From the NCBI GenBank assembly GCA_022764275.1, contig JALERH010000028.1, forward strand, positions 1 through 64,000: a stretch of DNA of 64,000 nucleotides. The letters are read 5' to 3'. Every line of letters begins with the position of its first letter. The stretch's first letter is position 1. Below are positions 51,020-60,927 of the stretch, piece after piece. A program made the translations under genes and the position numbers. The notes beneath the pieces are model-generated. The model worked only from the letters and a program-made list of their open reading frames with translations, had not been told where the DNA came from and searched no databases. Source of the stretch: Blautia sp. Its GTDB lineage: Bacteria; Bacillota; Clostridia; Lachnospirales; Lachnospiraceae.

Positions 51020-52462
51020 ATGAAAAATTTTTTGAAAAATGAAAAATATCTTGGCGGGATACTGGTGGGGCTTGCTTTTCTGATCATGTTTATCTGGGCG
51101 ATGATCGGTACGATGCCCACCGGACCCGATGAAGGGATGCGCTACTCGGTGGCGCAGTACCTTTATAAAAATCCGGGAAAGCTTCCGCATGGGGATGATG
51201 AGGCGATACGAAATGCCAGATGGGGAATTTCGTATGGCTTCTCTCCAATTCTGTCTTATATGGTATCGGCAGTCTTTATGTGGATGGTGAGTATTATTAC
51301 CACAGAGAAGATGGCCCTGCTTCGGGCTGCAAGAATGGCTGATGTACTCTTTATCACAGCTGCCGCCTGGATGGTGCTTCAGATTGGAAAAAGACTTTTC
51401 TCAGATAAGGGACAGCGCTGGCTGTTCTGCGTACTGGTGATTTTTCTTCCTGAGTTTTTATTTATGGGAGCCTATGTGAACACGGATTCTCTGGCGTTGA
51501 TGGCAGGGGCGATGATCCTTCTGGCATGGGTGCGATATCTGGACGAAGGATGGACCTGGAAAAACTGTTTCCTTCTGGCAGCAGGCATGGGAATCTGCTT
51601 TTTATCTTACTATAATGCGTATGGATGGATTTTATGGAGCGCGTTTTTCTTTTGCATGACTGTGCTTTTCTGCTCCGATGCATCCTGGAAAGAACGATGG
51701 AAATTCCTTTTTGGCAGAGGAATCGCCATTGCCGGTGTTACCCTCGGGATTGCGGGCTGGTGGTTTATCCGAAACTTTGTGATTTACGATGGAGATATTC
51801 TGGGACGCCATGCCAGCGACCTCTGTGCGGAAAAATATGCGTGGCCGGATTTTAAGCCATCGGTACGCATGACACCGGAGAAACTGGGATGGTCCTGTAA
51901 AGATCTGTTTCTTTATCAGGATCCCGGCTGGCAGCACAACTGGCTGATTACCGTAATGTTCAGCTTCATCGGAACTTTCGGGTATTTCCACATTTTTATG
52001 AACGAAACGGTGAGTAAAATTTATGTGTTGTTTCTGACTGTGGGAATGTGTGGAGTTTTCTGGATGCTCCGGGAATTTTACTGGAGAAAATCCACAGTTT
52101 CCATTATCCGGGTGCCGGATGCTGCCAAGGGGAAGCCTGTAAAGATAAAAACGATCTCAGGATTCCGGGAATGGAACAAAAAAGGATTTTTTCACCTTTC
52201 CATGGCAGCTGCTATGGTAACGCCGGTGGTCCTGTTCATCAGCTATGCGTATCATAGCGACCTCCAGGCACAGGGAAGATATATCCTGCCGGCTGTATAC
52301 CCCATCATGTACTTTGTGGTATGCGGTTATGGAAAGCTGCTGAAAAAATTCGTGAAAAGAGAAGAAGTGCGAAAGTGGTTTTACCGGATTACGGCAGTGC
52401 TTTGGGTGCTTGGAGCAGTGATTACTTTTGTGTCCCTGATCTTACCGGAATATCTGGGATAA
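51020..52462 (+). CDS. Polytopic membrane protein (DUF2142/GT-C-like)
   Basis: About 10 TMs; PTGPDEGMRYSVAQYL; located among GT genes. Confidence 0.7.
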   Translation: MKNFLKNEKYLGGILVGLAFLIMFIWAMIGTMPTGPDEGMRYSVAQYLYKNPGKLPHGDDEAIRNARWGISYGFSPILSYMVSAVFMWMVSIITTEKMALLRAARMADVLFITAAAWMVLQIGKRLFSDKGQRWLFCVLVIFLPEFLFMGAYVNTDSLALMAGAMILLAWVRYLDEGWTWKNCFLLAAGMGICFLSYYNAYGWILWSAFFFCMTVLFCSDASWKERWKFLFGRGIAIAGVTLGIAGWWFIRNFVIYDGDILGRHASDLCAEKYAWPDFKPSVRMTPEKLGWSCKDLFLYQDPGWQHNWLITVMFSFIGTFGYFHIFMNETVSKIYVLFLTVGMCGVFWMLREFYWRKSTVSIIRVPDAAKGKPVKIKTISGFREWNKKGFFHLSMAAAMVTPVVLFISYAYHSDLQAQGRYILPAVYPIMYFVVCGYGKLLKKFVKREEVRKWFYRITAVLWVLGAVITFVSLILPEYLG

Positions 52463-52485
52463 AATCAGATTCATTTTATAAAAAG

Positions 52486-52512
52486 CGGCAGGCGAAAAGC
52501 CTGCCGTAATTT
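52486..52512. terminator. Bidirectional terminator between convergent genes
   Basis: CGGCAGGC-gaaaa-GCCTGCCG followed by TAATTTTTT. Confidence 0.85.
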
Positions 52513-52523
52513 TTTGTCCGGTA

Positions 52524-53780
52524 TCAGCTTTTGATGATCTTTGCCATTTTCCAGATCAGCAATCCCAGCAAAATAACGAACACTGCTGCGATGATATAGT
52601 AAGGAATGTAAGTATGAGAGTCGGAATAATCCTTTGCAGCCTGCATATTTTGTTCGCCCTGGAGGGCTGCTGTATCATCCTGCTCTTCTGTTATCTCCAG
52701 TTCTGCTGTACCGACAGGGGTTCCGCCAAAAAGATAAGTACGGTGAATCTGTCCGTCTGCCTGTTCATCCTGTGTGGTCAGTGCGTCGGAAGTGGTACCT
52801 GCGGGAACCACCACATTGCCGCCGGAAATCACACTGAAATCCTCATCTCCCAGAGAAAGCATCGTAAACTGTCCGAAACCGTAATCCAGAAGCGTGGCAG
52901 CCTCCGGAGTCGTCTGCCCGGAAGCACCCTTTAATACAACACAGATCAGGGTCATGCCGTTTCGCTCGGCTGCACAGACCAGTGTGCTGCCGGAAGCCTC
53001 GGTGTAACCTTCCTTGCCTCCGATGCAGCCCTGATAAAAATTGGGACTGGAGGACTCAGCCATGGTAAATTTGTTCGTCAGGTTCCGAACGCCGCCGGAT
53101 TTGTTGGTGGCAGGAATGGTATAAGCAGTGGCAGAAGCAATGGGGCGGAAAGTGTCATTATCAATCGCTGCCTTCATGATCAGTGCCATGTCGTGAGCAG
53201 TGGTATGCTGGTTCTCATCCGGCAGCCCGGTGGGATTGGTAAACACCGTATTGGTACACCCCAGCTCCTGGGCACGGGTATTCATCATCTGGACAAAGCC
53301 TTCTACCGAACCTCCGATATGTTCTGCCACCTGCAGGGCGATATCATTGGCAGAGGCTACCATTATGGCATATAAGCACTGCTCTATGGTGAATACCTCG
53401 TCAATCTGGGAAGAAATATTGGCTCCGCCGTCGGTTACGCCCGATACGCCGGTGGCGGTCATGGTCACTTCATCCGTCAGATTACTGTTTTCCAGGACCA
53501 GAAGGCAGGTCATGATTTTTACCGTGCTTCCTGGAAAAAGCACTTCGTCCATGTTTTTGGAATACAGCATGGTATTTGTCGTATCTTCCATCACAACAGC
53601 AGCTTCAGAGGTGATGTCCGTGCCCTGCGGCCATCCCGGAATTGTGTTGGTGGATATCGCTGTGACAGTTTCCTGAACCTGTACATCGGAAGCTTCTTCC
53701 GCAGAAACCGGTATCCCCAAAAGCAGAGAAGCCGAAAGGCCAAGTGCCAGCAGCCCTGAGATGATTCTTTTTCTTTTCAT
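52524..53780 (-). CDS. D-alanyl-D-alanine carboxypeptidase family protein
   Basis: STVK, SAN, and KEG in place of KTG (GGKEGYTE); signal peptide and C-terminal TM. Confidence 0.9.
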   Translation of the reverse strand: MKRKRIISGLLALGLSASLLLGIPVSAEEASDVQVQETVTAISTNTIPGWPQGTDITSEAAVVMEDTTNTMLYSKNMDEVLFPGSTVKIMTCLLVLENSNLTDEVTMTATGVSGVTDGGANISSQIDEVFTIEQCLYAIMVASANDIALQVAEHIGGSVEGFVQMMNTRAQELGCTNTVFTNPTGLPDENQHTTAHDMALIMKAAIDNDTFRPIASATAYTIPATNKSGGVRNLTNKFTMAESSSPNFYQGCIGGKEGYTEASGSTLVCAAERNGMTLICVVLKGASGQTTPEAATLLDYGFGQFTMLSLGDEDFSVISGGNVVVPAGTTSDALTTQDEQADGQIHRTYLFGGTPVGTAELEITEEQDDTAALQGEQNMQAAKDYSDSHTYIPYYIIAAVFVILLGLLIWKMAKIIKS

Positions 53781-54046
53781 AATTAATTTGTACTCCTGTT
53801 TGTTTATCCGTGTATTTTCTGGTATAAAAACAAGTATTGTCAGTATACCACATTTTATTTATTTTCTGTAAAATAAATACTTTTTGGAAATCTACATTCT
53901 TTCCCCATCATATCCCATTTTACTCTGCAATTCAACTGGAACTTTTTGAGTCCGCCTCTATTTCAACCTGCACCGCATGCGCGGCTTGCAAAAAGTACAG
54001 GATAATGGTAAAATAAACAATCATTATAAGTACAGAGGATCATTTG

Positions 54047-55906
54047 ATGAACAAAGACAAAGGATTCATTGGAAAAATACAGTGGAACAGGCTTTTCAAA
54101 AAGCTTTCCCCCTATACGATACAGAAAGGTTTCCGCTACCTGAAACACTACGGACCAAAGGAATTCTGGATTCGCCTCCATGAGCGGTTTGAGCCGGAGG
54201 AAGTGCCGTACGGTCCCTGGTATGAGGCCTACATTCCGGATGAGGAAGCCCTGGAAAAGCAGAGAAAACATAAATTTAAAGAGGAGCCTCTGATCAGTGT
54301 GGTGGTTCCGGCGTATCGGACGCCGAAACTCTTTTTATGTCAGATGATGGACTCTCTTCTGGCGCAGACGTATTCAAACTGGGAGCTTTGTATCGCAAAC
54401 GGAAGCCCTGAAGATGAGGACATGCAGAAGGCACTGAAGGAATATACCGGAAAGGATGCGCGCATCCGTTTTCTCAATCTGAAGGAGAATCTGGGGATTG
54501 CGGAAAATACCAACCAGGCTTTTCAAATGGCACAGGGAGAATTTATCGGGCTTTTGGATCATGATGATCTGCTGGCCCCAAATGCACTCTACGAAATCGT
54601 GTCCGCCATCAACAGGGAACCTCAGACCGATGCGGTGTACACAGATGAGGATAAAGTTACCACGAATCTGGATGAGCATTTTCAGCCTCATCTGAAACCG
54701 GATTTCAACCTGGATCTTCTGCGTTCCAATAATTATATCTGTCACTTCTTTGTGGTACGCTGCAGCATCGTGGAAAAGGTGGGCGGCTTTCGCAGGGAGT
54801 TTGACGGGGCACAGGATTATGACTTTATTTTCCGCTGCGTGGAGAAAGCCCGGAAAGTAACGCACGTTCCCGAAATCCTTTATCACTGGCGAACCCACAA
54901 GTCCTCCACAGCAGATAATCCTGCCAGCAAGATGTACGCTTTTGACGCAGGCAAACGGGCTATTGAAGCGCATCTTATGCGCACCGGGACAAAGGGCATC
55001 GTAAGTCATACTCCGGATCTGGGGTTTTACCGGGTACAGTATCCGGTACAGGAAAAACCGCTGGTATCCATTATCATCCCGAACAAGGATGAAAAGGAAA
55101 CTTTGCAGAAATGTCTGGAATCCATTCGCAAAAGTACGGATTACAAAAATTATGAGATCATTATCGTGGAAAACAACAGTACCACAGATGAGATTTTTGA
55201 CTATTACAAAGAACTTTCCAGAGAGCCGGATATCCGCCTGCTTCGCTGGAAAAAGGATTTTAATTACTCTGCCATCAACAATTTCGGTGCGAAGCACGCA
55301 AAAGGAGATTATCTCCTGTTTCTGAATAACGATATTACGGTTATCACTCCGGAATGGATGAGTGAGATGCTGGGCGTGTGCGAACGGCCGGAAGTAGGAG
55401 CAGTGGGCGTAAAGCTGCTCTATCCGGACAACACCATTCAGCATGCCGGGTGCGTGGTCGGTATGGGAGGAATTGCGGGTCATATGTTTGTGGATATGCC
55501 TGCACAGAGAACCGGATACCTTCATAAGGCGTCCATTCTTCAGGATATGAGCGCTGTGACAGCCGCCTGCATGATGGTAAAGAAAAGCGTATTTGAGATG
55601 GCAGGGGGCTTTACCGAGGAGCTTTCCGTAGCCTTCAACGATGTGGATCTCTGCCTGAAAATAGGAAAATGCGGATATCTGGTGGTTTATGATCCGTATG
55701 CAAAGCTTTACCATATGGAGTCCAAAACCAGGGGCGCAGAGGACAACAAGGCAAAAGTGCGCCGTTTCCAGACTGAGATTGAATATATGAGATGTCACTG
55801 GATCGATATCTTAAAAAACGGTGACCCAAATTACAACAAAAATCTTTCCCTGACCAAATGGAATTATTCCCTGAAGCCGCTTCCGGGAATGGGAAAGGAA
55901 AAATAA
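54047..55906 (+). CDS. Tandem-domain GT2 glycosyltransferase (third paralog)
   Basis: ISVVVPAYRTPKLFL..LDHDDLLAPNALYE and VSIIIPNKDEKETL..FLNNDITVITPEWMSEML. Confidence 0.92.
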   Translation: MNKDKGFIGKIQWNRLFKKLSPYTIQKGFRYLKHYGPKEFWIRLHERFEPEEVPYGPWYEAYIPDEEALEKQRKHKFKEEPLISVVVPAYRTPKLFLCQMMDSLLAQTYSNWELCIANGSPEDEDMQKALKEYTGKDARIRFLNLKENLGIAENTNQAFQMAQGEFIGLLDHDDLLAPNALYEIVSAINREPQTDAVYTDEDKVTTNLDEHFQPHLKPDFNLDLLRSNNYICHFFVVRCSIVEKVGGFRREFDGAQDYDFIFRCVEKARKVTHVPEILYHWRTHKSSTADNPASKMYAFDAGKRAIEAHLMRTGTKGIVSHTPDLGFYRVQYPVQEKPLVSIIIPNKDEKETLQKCLESIRKSTDYKNYEIIIVENNSTTDEIFDYYKELSREPDIRLLRWKKDFNYSAINNFGAKHAKGDYLLFLNNDITVITPEWMSEMLGVCERPEVGAVGVKLLYPDNTIQHAGCVVGMGGIAGHMFVDMPAQRTGYLHKASILQDMSAVTAACMMVKKSVFEMAGGFTEELSVAFNDVDLCLKIGKCGYLVVYDPYAKLYHMESKTRGAEDNKAKVRRFQTEIEYMRCHWIDILKNGDPNYNKNLSLTKWNYSLKPLPGMGKEK

Positions 55907-55915
55907 GGAGAAATT

Positions 55916-56872
55916 ATGCAGGAAGTATCAGTCGTCATTCCCAACTACAATGGAATTGCATATCTTGACGGAGTTCTTGCCAGCCTGGAGCACCAGACCA
56001 TAAAGGATTTTGAGGTCATTGTCGTGGACAATGGCTCCACAGACGGAAGTACCTCTTTTATAGCTGCAAACTATCCCTGGGTTCACGTGATCGGGCTTTC
56101 GGATAATTTTGGCTTCAGCAAAGCAGTCAATGAGGGGATTTACGCTTCACGGGCACCGTATGTACTGCTTTTAAATAATGATACGGAAGTGGAAACCGAT
56201 TTTGTGGAAGAGATGCTCTCAGCCATAAAACGCCACAAAAAAGCCTTTTCCTGCAGTGCCAGGATGATTCAGTTTTTTGACAGAGACAAACTGGATGATG
56301 CGGGCAATTATTACAATGCGCTGGGATGGGCCTTTGCCCGGGGAAAAGGCAGGGACATCCACACCTATGAAAAGGAAGAGAAGATTTTTGCTGCCTGTGC
56401 GGGCGCGGCAATCTACCGTAAAAAAATATTTGAAAAGATCGGGTATTTTGACGAGGAGCATTTTGCCTATCTGGAAGATACAGATGTAGGATACAGAGCA
56501 CGTATTTATGGCTATGAAAACTGGTATGCCCCAAAAGCGAAGGTCTACCATGTGGGAAGCGGCACGAGCGGATCCAGATACAATCAGTTCAAAACCAGGT
56601 ATTCTTCCAGAAACAATGTCTATCTGATCTATAAAAATATGCCCATCCTGCAGATCATTCTGAATCTGCCGCTTTTGGCTTGCGGATTTGCCATAAAGAT
56701 TCTGTTCTTTTTCATGAAAGGTATGGGCAGGGAATATCTGGCAGGAATCAAAAACGGGATACAGATCAGCAAAAGAGAGCGAAAGGTGCCTTTTTCAATG
56801 AAAAATCTGCCGAATTACGGGAAAATCCAGATAGAACTCTGGGTAAATATGATACGCAGACTTTTCGGATGA
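55916..56872 (+). CDS. GT2 glycosyltransferase (rhamnosyltransferase-like)
   Basis: VSVVIPNYNGIAYLDGVLASLE, VVDNGSTDGS, LLNNDTEV. Confidence 0.9.
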   Translation: MQEVSVVIPNYNGIAYLDGVLASLEHQTIKDFEVIVVDNGSTDGSTSFIAANYPWVHVIGLSDNFGFSKAVNEGIYASRAPYVLLLNNDTEVETDFVEEMLSAIKRHKKAFSCSARMIQFFDRDKLDDAGNYYNALGWAFARGKGRDIHTYEKEEKIFAACAGAAIYRKKIFEKIGYFDEEHFAYLEDTDVGYRARIYGYENWYAPKAKVYHVGSGTSGSRYNQFKTRYSSRNNVYLIYKNMPILQIILNLPLLACGFAIKILFFFMKGMGREYLAGIKNGIQISKRERKVPFSMKNLPNYGKIQIELWVNMIRRLFG

Positions 56873-56990
56873 ATTGCATAAAATTCCGCATTTCATAAAA
56901 TTTTTATAAATGCTCGTTGAATATTTTGTTGCATTTATGTTTCATCTATTATAAGATAAAGGCAATGAAAAGAAACAGGGGTGGCAGAGA

Positions 56991-58394
56991 TTGATTAAAG
57001 ACAATCAGAAGAATTTCAGTCGTCTCCATGTAGTAATAGATGCTTGCGTAATTACATTATCTTATATGTGTGCCTGGGCAATACGATTTGTCGGACCTTT
57101 TGCCGCGACTGCAGTCAGGGCTAGGTCTTTTGAACAATATATGTCTGCCCTGCTTTTTATTTTACCGGTTTATCTGCTTCTGTACCATGCGTTCACTCTG
57201 TATGAGCCCATGCGGATGCAGGGACGCCGGCTTGTGCTGTCCAATATTATCAAGGCAAATTCTCTTGGTATCCTCGTGACGACATTTATCCTGTATACGA
57301 TCGAAGAGGGAAATATTTCACGTTCGATGCTGTATATGTTCTACGGAATCTGTATTGCGGCGAGCTGGAGCATGCGGATGCTGGTCTTTTATACTCTGCG
57401 CAATATGCGCAAAAAAGGCCTCAATCAGAAACAGGTGCTCCTTGTGGGATACAGCCGTGCGGCGGAGGAGTACATCGACCGGATCCTGGAGAACCCCCAG
57501 TGGGGTTATGTGGTAAGGGGAATCCTGGATGACAATGTTCCTTCCGGCACTGTATATAAGGGAATTAAGGTGATCGGTAGGATTGCAAACCTGATGGTCA
57601 TCCTTCCTGCGAACCGACTTGATGAAATTGCAATTACGCTTGGGCTGAATGAGTATTACCGTTTGGAGGAGATTGTAGCTCTCTGTGAAAAATCAGGAGT
57701 ACACACAAAATTTATTCCGGATTATAATAAGATCATTCCGACGAAACCGTATACCGAAGATATTCTGGGACTTCCGGTGATCAATATACGATATGTCCCT
57801 TTGAGCAATACGTTTAATGCAATGGTAAAAAGGGTCATGGATATCATAGGTTCCGTTTTTGGGATTATTGTTGCATCCCCTCTTATGCTTGTGATGTGCG
57901 TTCTTATTAAAATTACTTCACCCGGGCCGCTGATTTATAAGCAGGAGAGAGTAGGGCTTCATAACAGGACTTTCCGGATGTATAAGTTCCGTTCCATGGA
58001 AGTACAGCCGGAGGCAGAAGAGAAGAAATCCTGGACGGTTAAAAATGATCCCAGGGTGACAGGAATCGGAAGATTCATGCGCCGGACAAGCATTGATGAG
58101 CTCCCTCAGCTTTTTAATATTTTAAAAGGCGACATGAGCCTTGTGGGCCCCAGACCGGAGCGTCCGTTTTTCGTGGAGAAGTTCCGTGAGGAAATCCCGA
58201 GATATATGGTGAAGCATCAGGTCAGACCTGGCTTGACCGGCTGGGCTCAGGTAAATGGTTATCGCGGCGACACGTCTATCCGTAAAAGAATCGAATATGA
58301 TCTGTATTATATCGAAAACTGGACGGTTGGATTTGATATCAAAATATTGTTTCTGACAATATTCAAGGGATTTATTAATAAGAATGCGTATTGA
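56991..58394 (+). CDS. Undecaprenyl-phosphate sugar phosphotransferase (WcaJ/CpsE-like)
   Basis: N-terminal TMs, CoA-binding-like domain, C-terminal transferase (YKQERVGLHNRTFRMYKFRSM, RRTSIDELPQLFNILKGDMSLVGPRPERP). TTG start. Confidence 0.95.
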   Translation: MIKDNQKNFSRLHVVIDACVITLSYMCAWAIRFVGPFAATAVRARSFEQYMSALLFILPVYLLLYHAFTLYEPMRMQGRRLVLSNIIKANSLGILVTTFILYTIEEGNISRSMLYMFYGICIAASWSMRMLVFYTLRNMRKKGLNQKQVLLVGYSRAAEEYIDRILENPQWGYVVRGILDDNVPSGTVYKGIKVIGRIANLMVILPANRLDEIAITLGLNEYYRLEEIVALCEKSGVHTKFIPDYNKIIPTKPYTEDILGLPVINIRYVPLSNTFNAMVKRVMDIIGSVFGIIVASPLMLVMCVLIKITSPGPLIYKQERVGLHNRTFRMYKFRSMEVQPEAEEKKSWTVKNDPRVTGIGRFMRRTSIDELPQLFNILKGDMSLVGPRPERPFFVEKFREEIPRYMVKHQVRPGLTGWAQVNGYRGDTSIRKRIEYDLYYIENWTVGFDIKILFLTIFKGFINKNAY

Positions 58395-58408
58395 GAAAGG
58401 AAAAGAAA

Positions 58409-59818
58409 ATGGCTAGACCAGGAAAAAAGAAAAAAACAGCTTTGTTTGTCATTGAGATCATCCTCCTTCTGCTTTTTATTGGCGGGCTGTATGTCTACGG
58501 GCAGATCAATTCCAGACTGGACAAGATTGAGACCCCGACATTCGATGAGAGCAAGGTGGTTACGAATGAGACAGCACCGCAGATGACAGGATACAGTACG
58601 TATGCGCTGTTCGGGATTGACCATCGTTCCAAAAACAAGGCGCTGGGATCCGACAACAGCGATACGATGATCATTGCCAGTGTAAACAATGATACAAAAG
58701 ACGTCAAGCTCGTATCGGTCTACAGAGATACGCTTCTGGATATTGGCGGCGATACCTATACCAAGGCGAATGCAGCTTATGCATATGGTGGTCCGGAGCA
58801 GGCTATTTCCATGCTGAATACCATGCTGGACCTGAATATTACGGATTATGCCACTGTGGATTTTAACGCCATGGTGACTGCGATTGATGCACTGGGAGGA
58901 CTGGATATTCCCATGTCCTATGCAGAGCTTGTCTTTATGAACGATTACTGTGTGGAGACTTCAGAGGAGACAGGAGTGGGATATACGCCTATCGAGCTCC
59001 CCGAGAGGCCAGAGGATATCGAGGCAATCATCGGCGAGTATCATCTGAACGGTGTGCAGGCAGTTTCCTACTGCCGTATCCGTTATACCGCAAGTCTGGA
59101 TATGGGACGTACCGAGAGACAGAGAAGAGTGATCCAGCTTATGGTGCAGAAGGCAAAAAAAGCCGGGCTGACTACGATTTTTGGCATCATGGATGAAGTA
59201 TTCCCTCTGGTAAAGACTTCTCTGAGCAAGACAGCTATTTTGAATATGATTCCTGCAGTGATCGGCTACAGCATTGATGATACGGTTGGATTTCCATCCA
59301 AATATAAGTTTGCAAATATCAAAGCAGGAAGCATCATTGTAGCGGATACTCTTATTGATAATGTCGTGGAGCTGCATAAATTCCTGTATGGAGATACAGA
59401 CTATACACCATCCCGGAATATTCAGGATGCGAGTGACAAAATTATGGAGATCGTGGGCGGCGCGGATACTCTGGTAGACGAGGCTCCTGTAAACGAGGAA
59501 ACGGATACTACCGCGGAAATCGTATGGCAGGGTGACGGAAGCGGAAACTATAATTATACGGACTACACAGATGGAGATTATTCCGGCGGAGACTATTCCG
59601 GCGGGGATAATTCCGGCGGGGGTAATTCCGGCGGAGATTATTCCGGAGGAGACGATTACGACGGCGACTATTCTGACGGGGATAATTCCGGAGGAGACTT
59701 CTCCGATGGCGATAATTCTGACGGCGATTATTCAGATGGAGATACTTCCGGAGGCGATGGCAGTTATGAGGATTCGTCTGACTGGGAAGACAGTTATTCC
59801 GATGGCACAGAAGAATAG
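58409..59818 (+). CDS. LytR-CpsA-Psr (LCP) family protein with Gly/Asp/Ser repeat tail
   Basis: ALFGIDHRSKNKALGSDNSDTMIIASV, VYRDTLLDI, YCRIRYTASLDMGRTERQRRV; tail rich in GDYSGGD. Confidence 0.93.
   Translation: MARPGKKKKTALFVIEIILLLLFIGGLYVYGQINSRLDKIETPTFDESKVVTNETAPQMTGYSTYALFGIDHRSKNKALGSDNSDTMIIASVNNDTKDVKLVSVYRDTLLDIGGDTYTKANAAYAYGGPEQAISMLNTMLDLNITDYATVDFNAMVTAIDALGGLDIPMSYAELVFMNDYCVETSEETGVGYTPIELPERPEDIEAIIGEYHLNGVQAVSYCRIRYTASLDMGRTERQRRVIQLMVQKAKKAGLTTIFGIMDEVFPLVKTSLSKTAILNMIPAVIGYSIDDTVGFPSKYKFANIKAGSIIVADTLIDNVVELHKFLYGDTDYTPSRNIQDASDKIMEIVGGADTLVDEAPVNEETDTTAEIVWQGDGSGNYNYTDYTDGDYSGGDYSGGDNSGGGNSGGDYSGGDDYDGDYSDGDNSGGDFSDGDNSDGDYSDGDTSGGDGSYEDSSDWEDSYSDGTEE
59573..59770 (+). 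repeat. Degenerate 15-bp tandem repeat encoding (G-D-x-S-G/D) units
   Basis: Repeated GA(T/C)(T/A)ATTCCGGCGGA units in the 3' end of the LCP gene. Confidence 0.85.
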
Positions 59819-59840
59819 GCACAAACAGAGCATACAACAG

Positions 59841-59870
59841 AGGACCATCCCACTCAGGATGGTCCTTTTC
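59841..59870 (+). terminator. Intrinsic terminator after the LCP gene
   Basis: GGACCATCC-cactca-GGATGGTCC followed by TTTTC. Confidence 0.75.
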
Positions 59871-59888
59871 TGAACGGAGGAAATAAAA

Positions 59889-60818
59889 ATGATAAAATCA
59901 GTGGATGTGATCATTCCTGCATATCATCCTGGAAAAGAATTTGGAAAGCTTATAAGCCGGCTGATGGAACAGAACTATCCCATTGAAACCATTTTTGTTA
60001 TGAATACCGAAGAAAAATACTGGGATAAAAGCTGGGAGGAGCAGTGCCCGAAACTGAAAGTTTTTCATTTGAAAAAAGAAGAATTTGATCATGGAGGAAC
60101 CAGAAAAAAGGCAGCTTCCCTGTCCAGGGCGGATATTATGGTCTTTATGACTCAGGATGCAATCCCTGCAAACAGTGATCTGATCGGAAATCTTGCTGCC
60201 CCTATCTGCGGCAACGAAAAGGTGGGGGCATGCTATGCCAGGCAGCTTGCGAAAGAGGATTGCCGTTTCCTGGAACGGTATACCAGATCCTTTAACTATC
60301 CCGCCCAATCATCCATAAAATGGGAAAAGGATACACCGGTATACGGGATCAAAACATACTTCTGCTCAAATGTGTGCGCAGCCTATGACAAAAAAATCTA
60401 CAAAGAAGTGGGCGGATTTGCAGACAGAGCTATTTTTAATGAAGATATGATTTATGCCGGGATGATGGCGAAAAAAGGGTATGGAATTGCATATGCGGCA
60501 GATGCCTGTGTTTTTCATTCGCATAATTACTCCTGTATCCAACAGCTGCACCGTAATTTTGATCTGGGTGTATCTCAGGCAGAACATCCGGAGATATTTA
60601 ACTCGGTTCCTTCCGAAGGAGAAGGACTCCGTCTGGTGAAAAAAAGCCTGGGATATCTTTTGAGGACAGGCCATTTCTGGCTGATACCGCAGCTTATGGT
60701 ACAGAGCGGATGCAAATATATGGGATATTTTCTTGGAAAACGATACCGGAAACTTCCCGGATGGCTCATTCAGTTTTGTACCATGAACCGGACCTACTGG
60801 GAAAAAAACGGCAGGTAG
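59889..60818 (+). CDS. GT2 glycosyltransferase (rhamnosyltransferase-like)
   Basis: VDVIIPAYHPGKEF, FDHGGTRKKAASLSRADIMVFMTQDAIP. Confidence 0.9.
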   Translation: MIKSVDVIIPAYHPGKEFGKLISRLMEQNYPIETIFVMNTEEKYWDKSWEEQCPKLKVFHLKKEEFDHGGTRKKAASLSRADIMVFMTQDAIPANSDLIGNLAAPICGNEKVGACYARQLAKEDCRFLERYTRSFNYPAQSSIKWEKDTPVYGIKTYFCSNVCAAYDKKIYKEVGGFADRAIFNEDMIYAGMMAKKGYGIAYAADACVFHSHNYSCIQQLHRNFDLGVSQAEHPEIFNSVPSEGEGLRLVKKSLGYLLRTGHFWLIPQLMVQSGCKYMGYFLGKRYRKLPGWLIQFCTMNRTYWEKNGR

Positions 60819-60927
60819 TCCCTGTCACGTATTTTTTAAACATCCATCACAATTTGAACACAATTCGTTGATAAACTGTTTAAAGAAAATAAGAATGCAA
60901 GAGAATACACAGGAAGGGAGCCAAAGC

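Noticed and set aside
54374-55798. 474-aa antisense ORF (-)
   Set aside because: Opposite a clear tandem GT2 gene. Similar antisense ORFs occur opposite the paralogs (47433-48158, 49832-50644), as expected from conserved codon patterns.
59573-59770. Short direct repeats as a possible CRISPR array
   Set aside because: In-frame 15-bp coding repeat without spacers, inside the LCP gene.
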